Below the pieces are notes generated by a model that was not told the DNA's origin, ran no database searches, and saw nothing but the letters and a program-made list of their open reading frames with translations. The translations under genes and the position numbers were made by a program. Positions 54,139 through 63,882 of a stretch of DNA of 64,000 nucleotides are shown piece by piece. Origin of the DNA: Streptomyces sp. NRRL F-2580 (GTDB lineage Bacteria; Actinomycetota; Actinomycetes; Streptomycetales; Streptomycetaceae); NCBI RefSeq assembly GCF_000720115.1, contig NZ_JOIR01000029.1, forward strand, positions 123,788-187,787, given 5' to 3'. Position 1 is the stretch's first letter. Every line of letters begins with the position of its first letter.

Positions 54139-55821
54139 GTGACGCACGACCACGACCTGGTACTCCGTCCCACCGAGGCCCAGACGGCCGCCGCCCTGGC
54201 CCCGCCGCCGGGGCGGACGGGCGGGGACCTGGTCGTGGAAACGCTGCGCTCGCTGGGCGCCACCACCGTCTTCGGGCTGCCGGGGCAGCACGCCCTCGGC
54301 CTCTTCGACGCGGTGGGGCGCTCCGACCTGCGCCTCGTCGGACTCCGTACGGAGAACAACGCGGGCTTCGCCGCCGACGCCTACGGCCGCATCACGGGCG
54401 AGGCGGTCCCCCTCCTCCTCTCCACCGGCCCGGGCGCGCTCATGGCCCTGCCCGCGCTCGCGGAGGCGGCCGCCGCCTCGGCCCCGGTGCTCGCCATCTC
54501 CTCGCAGGTCCCCGTCGCGGGTCTGAGCGGGGGCCGGCGCGGCCACCTGCACGAGCTGCGCGACCAGTCGGCGTCCTTCCGGGACGTGGTGAAGTCGGTC
54601 CACACCGCCCGCACCCCGTCCCAGATCCCCTCCGTCGTCGCGGAGGCCTGGGAGTCGGCGCTGACCGCTCCGCACGGCCCGGTCTGGGTGGAGGTCCCGG
54701 AGGACGTCCTGCGCGCGGAGACGATCATCCCGCAGGTCACGGGCATGGACGCGACCCCGCACGAGCTCGCCCCCCGCCCGGAGCTCACCGCCCTGGCCGC
54801 GCACTGGCTCTCCTCGGCGGAGCGCCCGGTGATCATCGCGGGCGGCGGGGTCGTCCGCTCCGACGCCGCGGGCAAGCTCAGGCAGCTGGCGGAACGCCTG
54901 GGCGCCCCCGTGGTCACCACCTTCGGAGGCAAGGGCGCCTTCCCGTGGACCCACCCGCTCTCCCTCCAGTCCTGGCTGGAGGACCGCCACATGACGGACT
55001 TCCTGGAGGACGCGGACGTCCTGCTGGTCGTCGGCTCGGGCCTCGGGGAACTCTCCTCGAACTACCACACGTTCTTCCCCACGGGCCGGGTCGTCCAGAT
55101 CGAGGCCGACCTCGGCAAGCTGGAGTCCAACCACCCGGCCCTCGGCATCCACGCGGACGCCCGCCTGGCCCTCCAGGCCCTGCTGGAGACGGTGTCCGAG
55201 CGCGAGGACCCCGCCGCCCCGGAGCGCGTCCGCCTCGTCCTCGACGACATCGAGGCCCGCCTCGCCGGCCAGGACGTCTCCCTGGAGCGCTCGCTGCTGG
55301 CCTCGATCCGCTCCGCCCTCCCCGCGCGCTCCCCGTCCTTCTGGGACATGACGATCCTGTCGTACTGGGCCTGGTCCGCCTTCGACGCGAAGCACCCCAA
55401 CACCATGCACTCGGCGCAGGGCGCGGGCGGCCTCGGCTACGCCTTCCCGGCGGCGCTGGGCGCCTGCGTCGCCGAACCGGGCACACCGGTCCTGGCGGTG
55501 TCCGGCGACGGCGGCGCGATGTACTCGATCGCGGAACTGGCCACGGCCCGCCAGCACGACCTCGACGTCACCTGGCTGATCGTGGACGACGGCGGCTACG
55601 GCATCCTGCGCGAGTACATGACGCAGTCCTTCGGCAGCGCCACCGCCACGGAACTCACCCGCCCCGACTTCGCCGCCCTGGCGGCGTCCTTCGACGTCCC
55701 GGCGACCACCACCACCCCGGAATCCCTGGCTTCCGACCTCAAGAAGGCCCTCGCCACCCCCGGCCCCTCGGTGGTCGTCCTGCCGGCGCTCCTCAAGATG
55801 TTCGCCCCGACCCACCTCTGA
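54139..55821 (+). CDS. Thiamine diphosphate-binding enzyme (acetolactate synthase-like)
   Basis: 560 aa, all three ThDP-enzyme domains. N-terminal pyrimidine domain with VFGLPGQHALGLFDAV and the Glu of LRTENNAGFAADAYGRITG; middle domain PVIIAGGGVVRSDAAGKLRQ; C-terminal pyrophosphate domain with the GDGG-(26)-N-type motif VSGDGGAMYSIAEL...VDDGGYGIL. Here the usual final Asn is Asp/Gly (VDDGGYG), also found in some relatives. GTG start. Linked to the ureohydrolase gene, so it may act on a 2-oxo acid from arginine or guanidino catabolism rather than in valine synthesis. Confidence 0.85.
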   Translation: MTHDHDLVLRPTEAQTAAALAPPPGRTGGDLVVETLRSLGATTVFGLPGQHALGLFDAVGRSDLRLVGLRTENNAGFAADAYGRITGEAVPLLLSTGPGALMALPALAEAAAASAPVLAISSQVPVAGLSGGRRGHLHELRDQSASFRDVVKSVHTARTPSQIPSVVAEAWESALTAPHGPVWVEVPEDVLRAETIIPQVTGMDATPHELAPRPELTALAAHWLSSAERPVIIAGGGVVRSDAAGKLRQLAERLGAPVVTTFGGKGAFPWTHPLSLQSWLEDRHMTDFLEDADVLLVVGSGLGELSSNYHTFFPTGRVVQIEADLGKLESNHPALGIHADARLALQALLETVSEREDPAAPERVRLVLDDIEARLAGQDVSLERSLLASIRSALPARSPSFWDMTILSYWAWSAFDAKHPNTMHSAQGAGGLGYAFPAALGACVAEPGTPVLAVSGDGGAMYSIAELATARQHDLDVTWLIVDDGGYGILREYMTQSFGSATATELTRPDFAALAASFDVPATTTTPESLASDLKKALATPGPSVVVLPALLKMFAPTHL

Positions 55822-55993
55822 CCGCGGCGGCCCCGGCCCACCCGGCGATCGGCCCCGCCCGGCCCACGTCCGGGTGCTCCCCGCGTGCGCCCGAGCCGCC
55901 CTGCGTACACGTTCGAATTGTTGCGGCGGGATGAAATCCGCCGGTCGGGGCGTTGCCGCCTCCGGCAGGACAAGACGAACGGGGAGGCACCAC

Positions 55994-58900
55994 GTGACGG
56001 CGGCTGGGGAGAAACAGGGCTGGGGCAAGCGGCTGACGGCCTACACCTGGCGGTACAGGCGCAACGTGCTGCTCGCGCTCGGCTCCTCGCTGGGCGGCAT
56101 GGCCGTGATGGCGCTCGTACCGCTCGTCACCAGGGTGATCATCGACGACGTCATCGGGGACCGGAGCAAGCCCATGGGGCCCTGGGCCGGGCTCCTCATA
56201 GTCGCCGCCCTCCTCGTCTACGTGCTCACGTACATACGCCGGTACTACGGCGGGCGGCTCGCCCTCGACGTGCAGCACGACCTGCGCACCGACATGTACG
56301 CCACCATCGCCCGCCTCGACGGGCGCCGCCAGGACGAGCTGTCCACCGGGCAGGTCGTCGGGCGGGCCACCACCGACCTCCAGCTCATCCAGGGCCTGCT
56401 CTTCATGCTGCCCATGACCATCGGGAACTTCCTGCTCTTCGGGATATCCCTCGGGGTCATGCTGTGGCTCTCCCCGCTGCTGACCGTCGTCGCGCTGCTG
56501 ATGGCCCCCGCCCTCTGGTTCATCGCCAAGCGCAGCCGCAAGAAGCTCTTCCCGGCCACCTGGTGGGCCCAGGGCCAGGCCGCCGCCGTCGCCACCGTCG
56601 TCGACGGGGCCGTGACCGGCGTCCGCGTCGTCAAGGGCTTCGGCCAGGAGGAGCAGGAGACCGGCAAGCTGCGCACGGCGAGCCGCCGGCTGTTCGCCGG
56701 ACGGATGCGCACCATCCGCCTCAACTCCCGCTACACCCCCGCCCTCCAGGCCGTACCCGCCCTCGCCCAGGTCGCCATGCTGGCCCTCGGCGGCTGGATG
56801 GCCACCGAGGGGCAGGTCACCCTCGGCACCTTCGTCGCCTTCTCCACCTACCTGGCCCAGCTCGTCGGCCCGGTCCGCATGCTCGCCATGGTCCTCACCG
56901 TCGGCCAGCAGGCCCGCGCCGGCGTCGAGCGGGTCTTCGAGCTCATCGACACCGAGCCCGCGATCCAGGAGGGCACCCACGAGCTGCCCGCCGACGCGCC
57001 CGCCACCGTCGAGTTCGACGACGTCCGCTTCGGCTACGACCCCGAGCGGCCCGTCCTCGACGGGTTCTCGCTCTCCGTCGCGGAAGGCGAGACCATCGCC
57101 GTCGTCGGTGCCTCCGGGAGCGGGAAGTCCACCGTCTCGCTGCTGCTGCCCCGCTTCTACGACGCCGACCGCGGAGCGGTCCGCGTCGGCGGGCACGACG
57201 TCCGCGAGCTGACCTACGACTCCCTGCGCTCCGCGATCGGGCTCGTCCCGGAGGACTCCTTCCTCTTCTCCGACACCATCCGCTCCAACATCGCCTACGG
57301 GCACCCCGGCGCCACCGACGCGCAGATCGAGGCCGCCGCCCGCGCCGCCCAGGCCGAGGGCTTCATCCAGGCCCTGCCCGCCGGGTACGACACCACGGTC
57401 GGCGAGCAGGGGCTCACCCTCTCCGGCGGCCAGCGCCAGCGCATCGCCCTCGCCCGGGCCATCCTCACCGACCCCCGGCTGCTCCTCCTCGACGACGCCA
57501 CCTCCGCCGTGGACGCGCGCGTCGAGCACGAGATCCACGCGGCCCTGCGCGCCGTCATGGCCGGTCGGACCACCCTGCTGATCGCCCACCGCCGCTCCAC
57601 GCTCGCGCTCGCCGACAGGATCGCCGTACTCGACCGCGGGCGGCTCGCCGACCTCGGGACGCACGAGGAGCTGGAGCGCCGCTCGGCGCTCTACCGCCGG
57701 CTGCTCACCGACCCCGACGCGCTCGGCGCCGGCTCGCCGCGCACTCCGGACGCCCCGCTGATGACGGAGTTCGAGCGGGAGCTCGACCGCAAGCTCGAAC
57801 GGGACATCGAACTCGAAGCCGAAATCGACTCCGAGCCGGTCAACGCCAAGCGCCGGGTCGCGGACGGGATCACCCCCGAGCTGTGGCGGCGCCGCGACGA
57901 GCAGAGCGGCGGCCAGGCCCCCGCCGCCGCCGCGGGCGGCGCGCCCGGAGCCGGCCACTCCATGGCCGGGGCCGTCGCCGGCATGCCGGCGACGCCCGAA
58001 CTCCTGGCGCAGGTGGCCGCGCTGCCGCCCGCCGAGGATGAACCCGACGTGGACGAAACCCGCGCCGCGTCCGCCGAGGAGAGCTACGGCCTGCGCCGCC
58101 TGCTCCGCGGCTTCTGGGCGCCGCTCGCCGTCAGCCTCGGCCTCGTCGCCGTGGACGCCGGCGCCGGACTGCTGCTGCCGATCCTGATCCGGCACGGCAT
58201 CGACAAGGGCGTGGAGCAGGCCGTGCTCGGCGCCGTCTGGGTGGCCGCCGGGCTCGCCCTCGCCCTCGTCGTCGCGCAGTGGGCCGCGCAGTTCGCCGAG
58301 ACCCGCATGACGGGCCGTACCGGCGAACGCGTCCTGTACGCCCTCCGTGTCAAGATCTTCGCCCAGCTCCAGCGCCTCGGCCTCGACTACTACGAGCGCG
58401 AGCTGACCGGCAAGATCATGACCCGGATGACCACCGACGTCGACTCGCTGAGCTCGTTCCTGCAGACCGGGCTCGTCACCGCCGTCGTCTCCGTCTTCAC
58501 CTTCTTCGGGATCCTCGTCGCCCTGCTCGTCCTCGACGTCGAGCTCGCGCTGATCGTCTTCGCGACGCTCCCCGTCCTGGTCGTCGGCACGATCGTCTTC
58601 CGCCGCAGGTCCGTCGCCGCCTACGAGCTCGCCCGCGACAGGGTCAGCCTGGTCAACGCCGACCTCCAGGAGTCCGTCTCGGGCCTGCGCATCGTCCAGG
58701 CCTTCCGCCGCGAGGGCTCCGGCGCCACCCGCTTCGCCGAGCGCAGCGACTCCTACCGCGAGGCCCGGGTCCGCGGCCAGTGGCTGATATCCGTCTACTT
58801 CCCCTTCGTCCAGCTGCTGTCCTCGGGCGCCGCGGCCGCCGTGCTGATCGTCGGCGCGGGCCGGGTGGAGGCCGGGACGCTCACCACCGGCGCGCTCGTC

Positions 58901-59830
58901 GCGTACCTGCTCTACATCGACCTGTTCTTCGCGCCCGTCCAGCAGCTCTCCCAGGTCTTCGACGGCTACCAGCAGGCCACCGTCTCCCTGGGCCGCATCC
59001 AGGGGCTGCTGCGCGAGCCCACCGCCACCCCGCTCCCCGACGCGCCCCGCGAGGTGCCGGAGCTGCGCGGGGAGATCGCCTTCGAGGACGTCCGCTTCCA
59101 GTACGGGACGGCGGAGGAGCGCGGCGAGAAGGGGGAGGCGCTGGCCGGCATCAGCCTGCGGATACCCGCCGGACAGACCGTCGCCTTCGTCGGCGAGACG
59201 GGAGCCGGCAAGTCCACGCTGGTCAAGATGGTGGCCCGGTTCTACGACCCGACCTCCGGCCGGATCACCGCGGACGGCGCCGATCTGCGGGAGCTCGACC
59301 TGACGGCGTACCGGCACCGCCTGGGCGTCGTCCCCCAGGAGCCCTACCTCTTCCCGGGGACCGTCCGCGACGCCATCGCCTACGGGCGGCCCGACGCGAG
59401 CGACGCCGAGGTCGAGGCCGCCGCCCGCGCGGTCGGCGCCCACGACATGGTCGCCACCCTCGACGGCGGCTACCTGCACACCGTGGCCGAACGCGGCCGC
59501 AACCTCTCCGCCGGCCAGCGCCAGCTGATCGCGCTGGCCCGGGCCGAACTCGTCGATCCGGACGTGCTGCTGCTCGACGAGGCCACCGCCGCCCTGGACC
59601 TGGCCACCGAGGCCCAGGTCAACCGGGCGACGGACCGCCTCGCCGGCAAGCGCACCACCCTGGTGGTCGCGCACCGGCTGACCACCGCCGCGCGCGCCGA
59701 CCGTGTCGTCGTCATGGACCGCGGCCGGGTCGTGGAGGACGGCACCCACGCCGAACTCCTGGCGCGTGACGGCCGGTACGCCGCGCTGTGGCGCACCTTC
59801 GTCGGGGAGGACGAGCGCGCCGCGGCCTGA
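55994..59830 (+). CDS. Double ABC exporter (TMD-NBD-TMD-NBD in one chain)
   Basis: 1278 aa. First half: six-span exporter membrane domain (residues about 15-310), then NBD with Walker A GASGSGKST, signature LSGGQ, Walker B LLLLDDATSAVD and H-loop IAHRRST. A charged linker (about 585-700; RELDRKLERDIELEAEI) joins the second half: membrane domain, Walker A GETGAGKST, signature LSAGQ, Walker B LLLDEATAALD, H-loop VAHRLTT. The first Walker B has Asp where the catalytic Glu is normal, so the two ATP sites are unequal as in heterodimeric exporters. Many actinobacteria encode such halves separately. GTG at 55994 with GGGGAGG. Drug or lipid export is likely; substrate unknown. Confidence 0.92.
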   Translation: MTAAGEKQGWGKRLTAYTWRYRRNVLLALGSSLGGMAVMALVPLVTRVIIDDVIGDRSKPMGPWAGLLIVAALLVYVLTYIRRYYGGRLALDVQHDLRTDMYATIARLDGRRQDELSTGQVVGRATTDLQLIQGLLFMLPMTIGNFLLFGISLGVMLWLSPLLTVVALLMAPALWFIAKRSRKKLFPATWWAQGQAAAVATVVDGAVTGVRVVKGFGQEEQETGKLRTASRRLFAGRMRTIRLNSRYTPALQAVPALAQVAMLALGGWMATEGQVTLGTFVAFSTYLAQLVGPVRMLAMVLTVGQQARAGVERVFELIDTEPAIQEGTHELPADAPATVEFDDVRFGYDPERPVLDGFSLSVAEGETIAVVGASGSGKSTVSLLLPRFYDADRGAVRVGGHDVRELTYDSLRSAIGLVPEDSFLFSDTIRSNIAYGHPGATDAQIEAAARAAQAEGFIQALPAGYDTTVGEQGLTLSGGQRQRIALARAILTDPRLLLLDDATSAVDARVEHEIHAALRAVMAGRTTLLIAHRRSTLALADRIAVLDRGRLADLGTHEELERRSALYRRLLTDPDALGAGSPRTPDAPLMTEFERELDRKLERDIELEAEIDSEPVNAKRRVADGITPELWRRRDEQSGGQAPAAAAGGAPGAGHSMAGAVAGMPATPELLAQVAALPPAEDEPDVDETRAASAEESYGLRRLLRGFWAPLAVSLGLVAVDAGAGLLLPILIRHGIDKGVEQAVLGAVWVAAGLALALVVAQWAAQFAETRMTGRTGERVLYALRVKIFAQLQRLGLDYYERELTGKIMTRMTTDVDSLSSFLQTGLVTAVVSVFTFFGILVALLVLDVELALIVFATLPVLVVGTIVFRRRSVAAYELARDRVSLVNADLQESVSGLRIVQAFRREGSGATRFAERSDSYREARVRGQWLISVYFPFVQLLSSGAAAAVLIVGAGRVEAGTLTTGALVAYLLYIDLFFAPVQQLSQVFDGYQQATVSLGRIQGLLREPTATPLPDAPREVPELRGEIAFEDVRFQYGTAEERGEKGEALAGISLRIPAGQTVAFVGETGAGKSTLVKMVARFYDPTSGRITADGADLRELDLTAYRHRLGVVPQEPYLFPGTVRDAIAYGRPDASDAEVEAAARAVGAHDMVATLDGGYLHTVAERGRNLSAGQRQLIALARAELVDPDVLLLDEATAALDLATEAQVNRATDRLAGKRTTLVVAHRLTTAARADRVVVMDRGRVVEDGTHAELLARDGRYAALWRTFVGEDERAAA

Positions 59831-60059
59831 GGGAGGGTGGCCGGCTCGTCGAGGGCCGACAGCAGCCGGGATCCGAGCGCGAAGATGTCGGCGGCCCCGA
59901 CCACCCGTACGAGGGGCGGGCGGCGGCCGCGGCCCGGTGCGCGACGCTGTGCCGCGGCGCGGTGGGGGTGGCCGGGTCCTTGCGTGCTGCAACCTTCCGC
60001 GGGGTTCGGGCGTCGTACGTGCGTGCGCGTGCAGTGCGTACGACCGATCGGGGGACAGG
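59831..60059. other. Intergenic stretch without a gene
   Basis: 229 bp with no convincing coding frame on either strand. On the minus strand a short frame reads VGAADIFALGSRLLSAL, faintly like a protein kinase subdomain, but it has no context. A promoter for the next gene should lie near 60000-60050. Confidence 0.3.
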
Positions 60060-60461
60060 TTGTTGCACGGGTGGAGGAGACGGGCCCGCCGGGCCGCGTC
60101 CCTGGGGGTCTTCGCGGCGGCCCTGTGGCTCTGCGCCGGCGGACTGCTCACGGCGCCGCCCGCGCAGGCGGCGGCCCACGGCTGCGGGGGCCGGCTGGCG
60201 AAGACCGTGCCCTTCGAGACGGGCGAGGTGCGCGTCTACAAGAGCCGCAACCGGGCCTGCGCGGTGACCGTCGCCCGCGTCCCCGGCGAGGGGCGGCGGA
60301 TGGCGGTGAGCATCCAGCCGCGCGGCGGGGCGCCCGTCCGCGAAGAGGGCCGTTTCACCCGATATGCCGGACCTGTCACCGTCGGTGCGATCAGTCGCTG
60401 CGTGTACGTAAGGGGCAGTGTGGGTGCCGGATCGGCCGTTTCCGGCTGGATCCTGTGCTGA
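60060..60461 (+). CDS. Small secreted protein of unknown function
   Basis: About 133 aa. TTG start at 60060 or 60063 after GGGGACAGG. Signal peptide with basic head and hydrophobic core (RRRARRAASLGVFAAALWLC, cleavage near PPAQAAA). Mature part of about 95 residues contains CGGRLAKTVPFETGEVRVYK, NRACAVTVARVPGEGRRMAV and ends RCVYVRGSVGAGSAVSGWIL-C, with four Cys that may form two disulfides. It looks like the short beta-rich extracellular proteins common in streptomycetes. No ATG or GTG serves this frame at the right place, so the start is uncertain. Confidence 0.7.
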   Translation: MLHGWRRRARRAASLGVFAAALWLCAGGLLTAPPAQAAAHGCGGRLAKTVPFETGEVRVYKSRNRACAVTVARVPGEGRRMAVSIQPRGGAPVREEGRFTRYAGPVTVGAISRCVYVRGSVGAGSAVSGWILC

Positions 60462-60545
60462 GGTACCGGCCCAACTAGGTCTGTTCAGCGGCGTGTTGCC
60501 CCCGCTAGGTTCACGGCGACCGAAGTGAACTCAAGGGGAGGGTGA

Positions 60546-61979
60546 ATGCGCAAGACGCTCGGATGGCTGCTGTCGCTCGTGGTGCTCATCGGCACCATGG
60601 GCGCGGCCGGCTCCACGGCGCAAGCGGCCACAGCCGCGGAACCGCCGGCCGCCACGGACATCAAGGACCAGATCCTCGGCATTCCCGGGATGAGCCTGAT
60701 CGAGGAGAAGCCGTACCCCGGCTACCGCTTCTTCGTTCTGAACTACGAGCAGCCGGTGGACCACCGGCAGCCGTTGAAGGGCACCTTCAAGCAGCGCCTG
60801 ACCCTTCTGCACAAGGACGTCTCGCGGCCGTCGGTGTTCTTCACCTCCGGCTACAACGTCAACACCAGCCCGCGCCGCAGTGAGCCGACGACCATCGTCG
60901 ACGGCAACCAGGTGTCTCTGGAGTATCGATTCTTCACCCCCTCCCGTCCCGACCCGGCCAACTGGGCGAACCTGGACATCTGGCAGGCCGCGAGTGACCA
61001 GCACCGCCTCTTCACCGCCCTGAAGAAGATCTACAAGAAGAACTGGCTGGCCACGGGCGGCAGCAAGGGCGGCATGACGGCGACGTACTACGAGCGGTTC
61101 TACCCGCGCGACATGGACGGCGTCGTCGCGTACGTCGCGCCCAACGACGTCGTCAACAAGGAGGACTCGGCCTACGACCGCTTCTTCGCCAAGGTCGGCA
61201 CCAAGGAGTGCCGCGACAAGCTGAACGCGGTCCAGCGCGAGGCGCTCGTGCGCCGCGAGCCGCTGGAGGCCAAGTACGCCGTGGCCGCGGCCGAGAACGG
61301 CTGGACCTTCACCACCGTCGGCGACCTCGACAAGGCCTACGAGGCCGTCGTGCTCGACTACGTCTGGGCCTTCTGGCAGTACAGCCTGCTCTCCGACTGC
61401 GGCTCCATCCCGGACGCCAGGACCGCGAGCGACCAGGAGATCTGGGACTCGATCGACGCGATCTCCGGCTTCTCGGCCTACGCCGACCAGGGCCTGGAGA
61501 CGTACACGCCGTACTACTACCAGGCGGGTACGCAGCTCGGTTCGCCGGACATCAAACTGCCGCACCTGGGCAACCTGAGCCGCTACGGCTACCAGCCGCC
61601 GCGCAACTTCGTGCCCCGGGACATCCCCATGACCTTCCAGCAGGGGGCCATGGCGGACGTGGACAAGTGGGTGCGCAACAACGCCGACCAGATGCTCTTC
61701 GTGTACGGGCAGAACGACCCGTGGGGCGCCGAGCCCTTCCACCTCGGGTACGGGGTGCGCGACAGCTACGTCATGATCGCGCCGGGTGCCAACCACGGGG
61801 CCAATGTCGCGAAGCTCCTGGACGGCGAGAAGACCCTCGCCACCGCGAAGATCCTGCAGTGGGCCGGGGTGGCCCCGGCCGCCACGATCGCCGACGAGTC
61901 GAAGGCGGCGCCGCTGGCCGCCGCGGACGCGCAGCTCGACCAGCAGGACCTGGAGCGCGAGCCGCAGCTGCGGCCGTGA
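60546..61979 (+). CDS. Secreted tripeptidyl aminopeptidase (peptidase S37 / PS-10)
   Basis: 477 aa. Sec signal MRKTLGWLLSLVVLIGTMGA, cleavage near AQAATAA. The catalytic serine is in LATGGSKGGMTATYYERFYP (GGSKGGM), the S37 signature; the acid and His probably lie in YGQNDPWGAEPFHLGYGVRD and IAPGANHGANV. Family members from Streptomyces remove tri- or tetrapeptides from the N-termini of secreted proproteins and feed on extracellular protein. ATG at 60546 follows GGGGAGG. Confidence 0.9.
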   Translation: MRKTLGWLLSLVVLIGTMGAAGSTAQAATAAEPPAATDIKDQILGIPGMSLIEEKPYPGYRFFVLNYEQPVDHRQPLKGTFKQRLTLLHKDVSRPSVFFTSGYNVNTSPRRSEPTTIVDGNQVSLEYRFFTPSRPDPANWANLDIWQAASDQHRLFTALKKIYKKNWLATGGSKGGMTATYYERFYPRDMDGVVAYVAPNDVVNKEDSAYDRFFAKVGTKECRDKLNAVQREALVRREPLEAKYAVAAAENGWTFTTVGDLDKAYEAVVLDYVWAFWQYSLLSDCGSIPDARTASDQEIWDSIDAISGFSAYADQGLETYTPYYYQAGTQLGSPDIKLPHLGNLSRYGYQPPRNFVPRDIPMTFQQGAMADVDKWVRNNADQMLFVYGQNDPWGAEPFHLGYGVRDSYVMIAPGANHGANVAKLLDGEKTLATAKILQWAGVAPAATIADESKAAPLAAADAQLDQQDLEREPQLRP

Positions 61980-62001
61980 AGCACCGGGCCGGGGCCGAGC
62001 C

Positions 62002-62061
62002 GGTCCCGGCCCGTTGGCCGCGGGCCGACCTGGTCCCGGCCCGTGGGCCGCGGGCCAGCGC
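62002..62061. repeat. 30 bp direct tandem repeat between convergent genes
   Basis: GGTCCCGGCCCGTTGGCCGC at 62002 and GGTCCCGGCCCGTGGGCCGC at 62032 begin two near-identical units. The GGCC-rich sequence can also fold and may act as the terminator of both convergent genes. Confidence 0.6.
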
Positions 62062-62067
62062 CGGGAA

Positions 62068-63882
62068 CTACCGCGTCAGCCCGTGGCCCAGCGGGTAGCG
62101 GCCCGGCACCGGGACGGGGAGGCGGCCGGCGGGCCGCACCGCGCCGGTGAGCACCCGGGCCGCCGCCCGCATCTCGACGTCCGTCCACGAGTACGTCGCC
62201 AGCTCCGCCGCGCAGGCCGGCAGCCGGGCCGGGTCGTACGGATTACGGACCGCCAGCAGGATCACCGGGACTCCGGACGCGACCAGGTCCGTCACCAGCC
62301 GGTGCTGTGCGTTCTCGGCGTCCTGTTCCGGAACGTTGTACGTGCACACCAGCACGGCCGCGTGGCCGGGCACCGCGGCCACCGCACGGGCGGGCGGCAC
62401 CGCCGTGGCCCGGCAGCCCAGGGCCGTCAGCTCCCGCGCCAGTACAGCCGTGGGAGGCCCCGTGGTGCCCGTGGGGGAGGCCGGATCCGTCCCCGTGACC
62501 AGCAGCCGGGGGCCGGCCGCCGCGTCGATCGGCACCAGCCCGCGCGGATTGGCCAGCAGGGTCGTCGTACGCGCCGCGATCTGGTCGGCGGCGTCCTGGT
62601 GCCTGCGGATGCCGACGGTGGCGTCCACCGCCTCGGTCGTGGTGTAGGCCTCGTCGAACAGCCCCCGGCGGGACTTCAGTTCCAGGATCCGCAGCACCGA
62701 CTCCTCGACCCGGGCCTCCGTCAGCTCGCCCGCCTCGACGGCCGCCAGCACACTGCGGTACGCGAGCCCCAGGTCCGGCGGGTTCAGCAGCTGGTCGCAG
62801 CCCGCCAGCAGGGCCAGTACGGGAACGCGGTCGTCCCCGTACTTCTGGCGGACCCCGGCCATGTCGAGGGCGTCCGTGACCACCACCCCCTGGAAGTCGA
62901 GGCGTTCGCGCAGGATGCCCGTGACGATCGGCCGGGAGAGGGTCGCCGGGTCCCCCGAGGGGTCGAGCGCGGGGAAGACGATGTGCGCCGTCATGACCGC
63001 GTCCACGCCCGCCTTCACCGCGGCCCGGAACGGGGGCTCGTCCAGCTCCTCCCAGACGGCGCGGGTGTGCCGCATCACCGGCAGGCCCACGTGGCTGTCG
63101 GTCTCGGTGTCCCCGTGGCCCGGGAAGTGCTTCGCGGTGGCGGCCACGCCCGCACCCTGGTAGCCGCGCACCTGGGCGGCCACCAGGGCCGCCACGGCGT
63201 GCGGGTCGGAGCCGAAGGACCGTACGCCGATCACGGGGTTGGCCGGGTTGACGTTGACGTCGGCCACCGGCGCGTAGTCCTGCCGGATCCCCAGCGCGGC
63301 CAGCTCGGCGCCCGCGATGCGCGCCGCCCGCTGGGCGTCGGCGGTGGAACCGCCCGCGCCGAGCGCCATCGCCCCCGGGAACAGGGTGGCCGGGGCGCCG
63401 ATCCGGGCGACGGCGCCGTGCTCCTGGTCGGTCGAGAGCAGCAGCGGGATCCGCGCGCCGGAGGTGAGGGCGGCCTGCTGGAGGCCGACCGAGAGGGCGG
63501 CGATCTGGTGCGGGGTGCGGGTGTTGTGGGCCCAGGCGAAGTAGACGATCCCGCCGAGGTGGTAGCGCGCGACCAGTTCGGCGGCGGTGCGCACGCCGAA
63601 CAGTGTCTGGTTCTGCTCGGCGTCGGCCGGGTCGGGATCGGTCGCCGAATGCCCGTACGCCCGCGAGACGAAGAGCTGCCCGACCTTCTCGGCGAGGCTC
63701 ATCCCGTCCACGAAGCGGCGCAGGATCGCCCGGTCGGGGTGGTGGCCCGGCGGGCCCTCGGGGGACCTCGGGTCGTCGGGGGTGCCGAGTGTGCCGAGCG
63801 TGGCGGAGGCGGCCCCCGCGGCGGCGACGGCGGCCATGGCGGCTGCGGTGAGCAGGGTCCGGCGGGAGGCGTGGTGCGGCAC
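62068..63882 (-). CDS. Exported GH3 beta-N-acetylglucosaminidase (NagZ-like)
   Basis: 604 aa from GTG 63882; a TTG at 63942 would add 20 Pro/Arg-rich residues. The N-terminus HHASRRTLLTAAAMAAVAAA is a twin-arginine-type signal. GH3 barrel with the NagZ signature KHFPGHGDTETDSHVGLPVM (the Asp-His dyad) and the nucleophile Asp in VVVTDALDMAGVRQKYG. A C-terminal alpha/beta sandwich (VPVILLAVRNPYDPARLPAC) is present, as in larger Gram-positive NagZ enzymes. It removes GlcNAc from muropeptides or chitin fragments outside the cell. GGTAGGG lies upstream of the chosen start. Confidence 0.88.
   Translation of the reverse strand: MPHHASRRTLLTAAAMAAVAAAGAASATLGTLGTPDDPRSPEGPPGHHPDRAILRRFVDGMSLAEKVGQLFVSRAYGHSATDPDPADAEQNQTLFGVRTAAELVARYHLGGIVYFAWAHNTRTPHQIAALSVGLQQAALTSGARIPLLLSTDQEHGAVARIGAPATLFPGAMALGAGGSTADAQRAARIAGAELAALGIRQDYAPVADVNVNPANPVIGVRSFGSDPHAVAALVAAQVRGYQGAGVAATAKHFPGHGDTETDSHVGLPVMRHTRAVWEELDEPPFRAAVKAGVDAVMTAHIVFPALDPSGDPATLSRPIVTGILRERLDFQGVVVTDALDMAGVRQKYGDDRVPVLALLAGCDQLLNPPDLGLAYRSVLAAVEAGELTEARVEESVLRILELKSRRGLFDEAYTTTEAVDATVGIRRHQDAADQIAARTTTLLANPRGLVPIDAAAGPRLLVTGTDPASPTGTTGPPTAVLARELTALGCRATAVPPARAVAAVPGHAAVLVCTYNVPEQDAENAQHRLVTDLVASGVPVILLAVRNPYDPARLPACAAELATYSWTDVEMRAAARVLTGAVRPAGRLPVPVPGRYPLGHGLTR

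Noticed and set aside
59470..59904. Minus-strand frame with a protein-kinase-like phrase (ADIFALGSRLLSAL)
   Set aside because: The match is short, most of the frame is antisense to the exporter NBD, and no kinase motifs accompany it.
55793..60151. A 1452-codon open frame opposite the ABC exporter
   Set aside because: Composition is Gly/Asp/Arg-rich with no domain, and it mirrors the exporter codon by codon. It is an antisense shadow.
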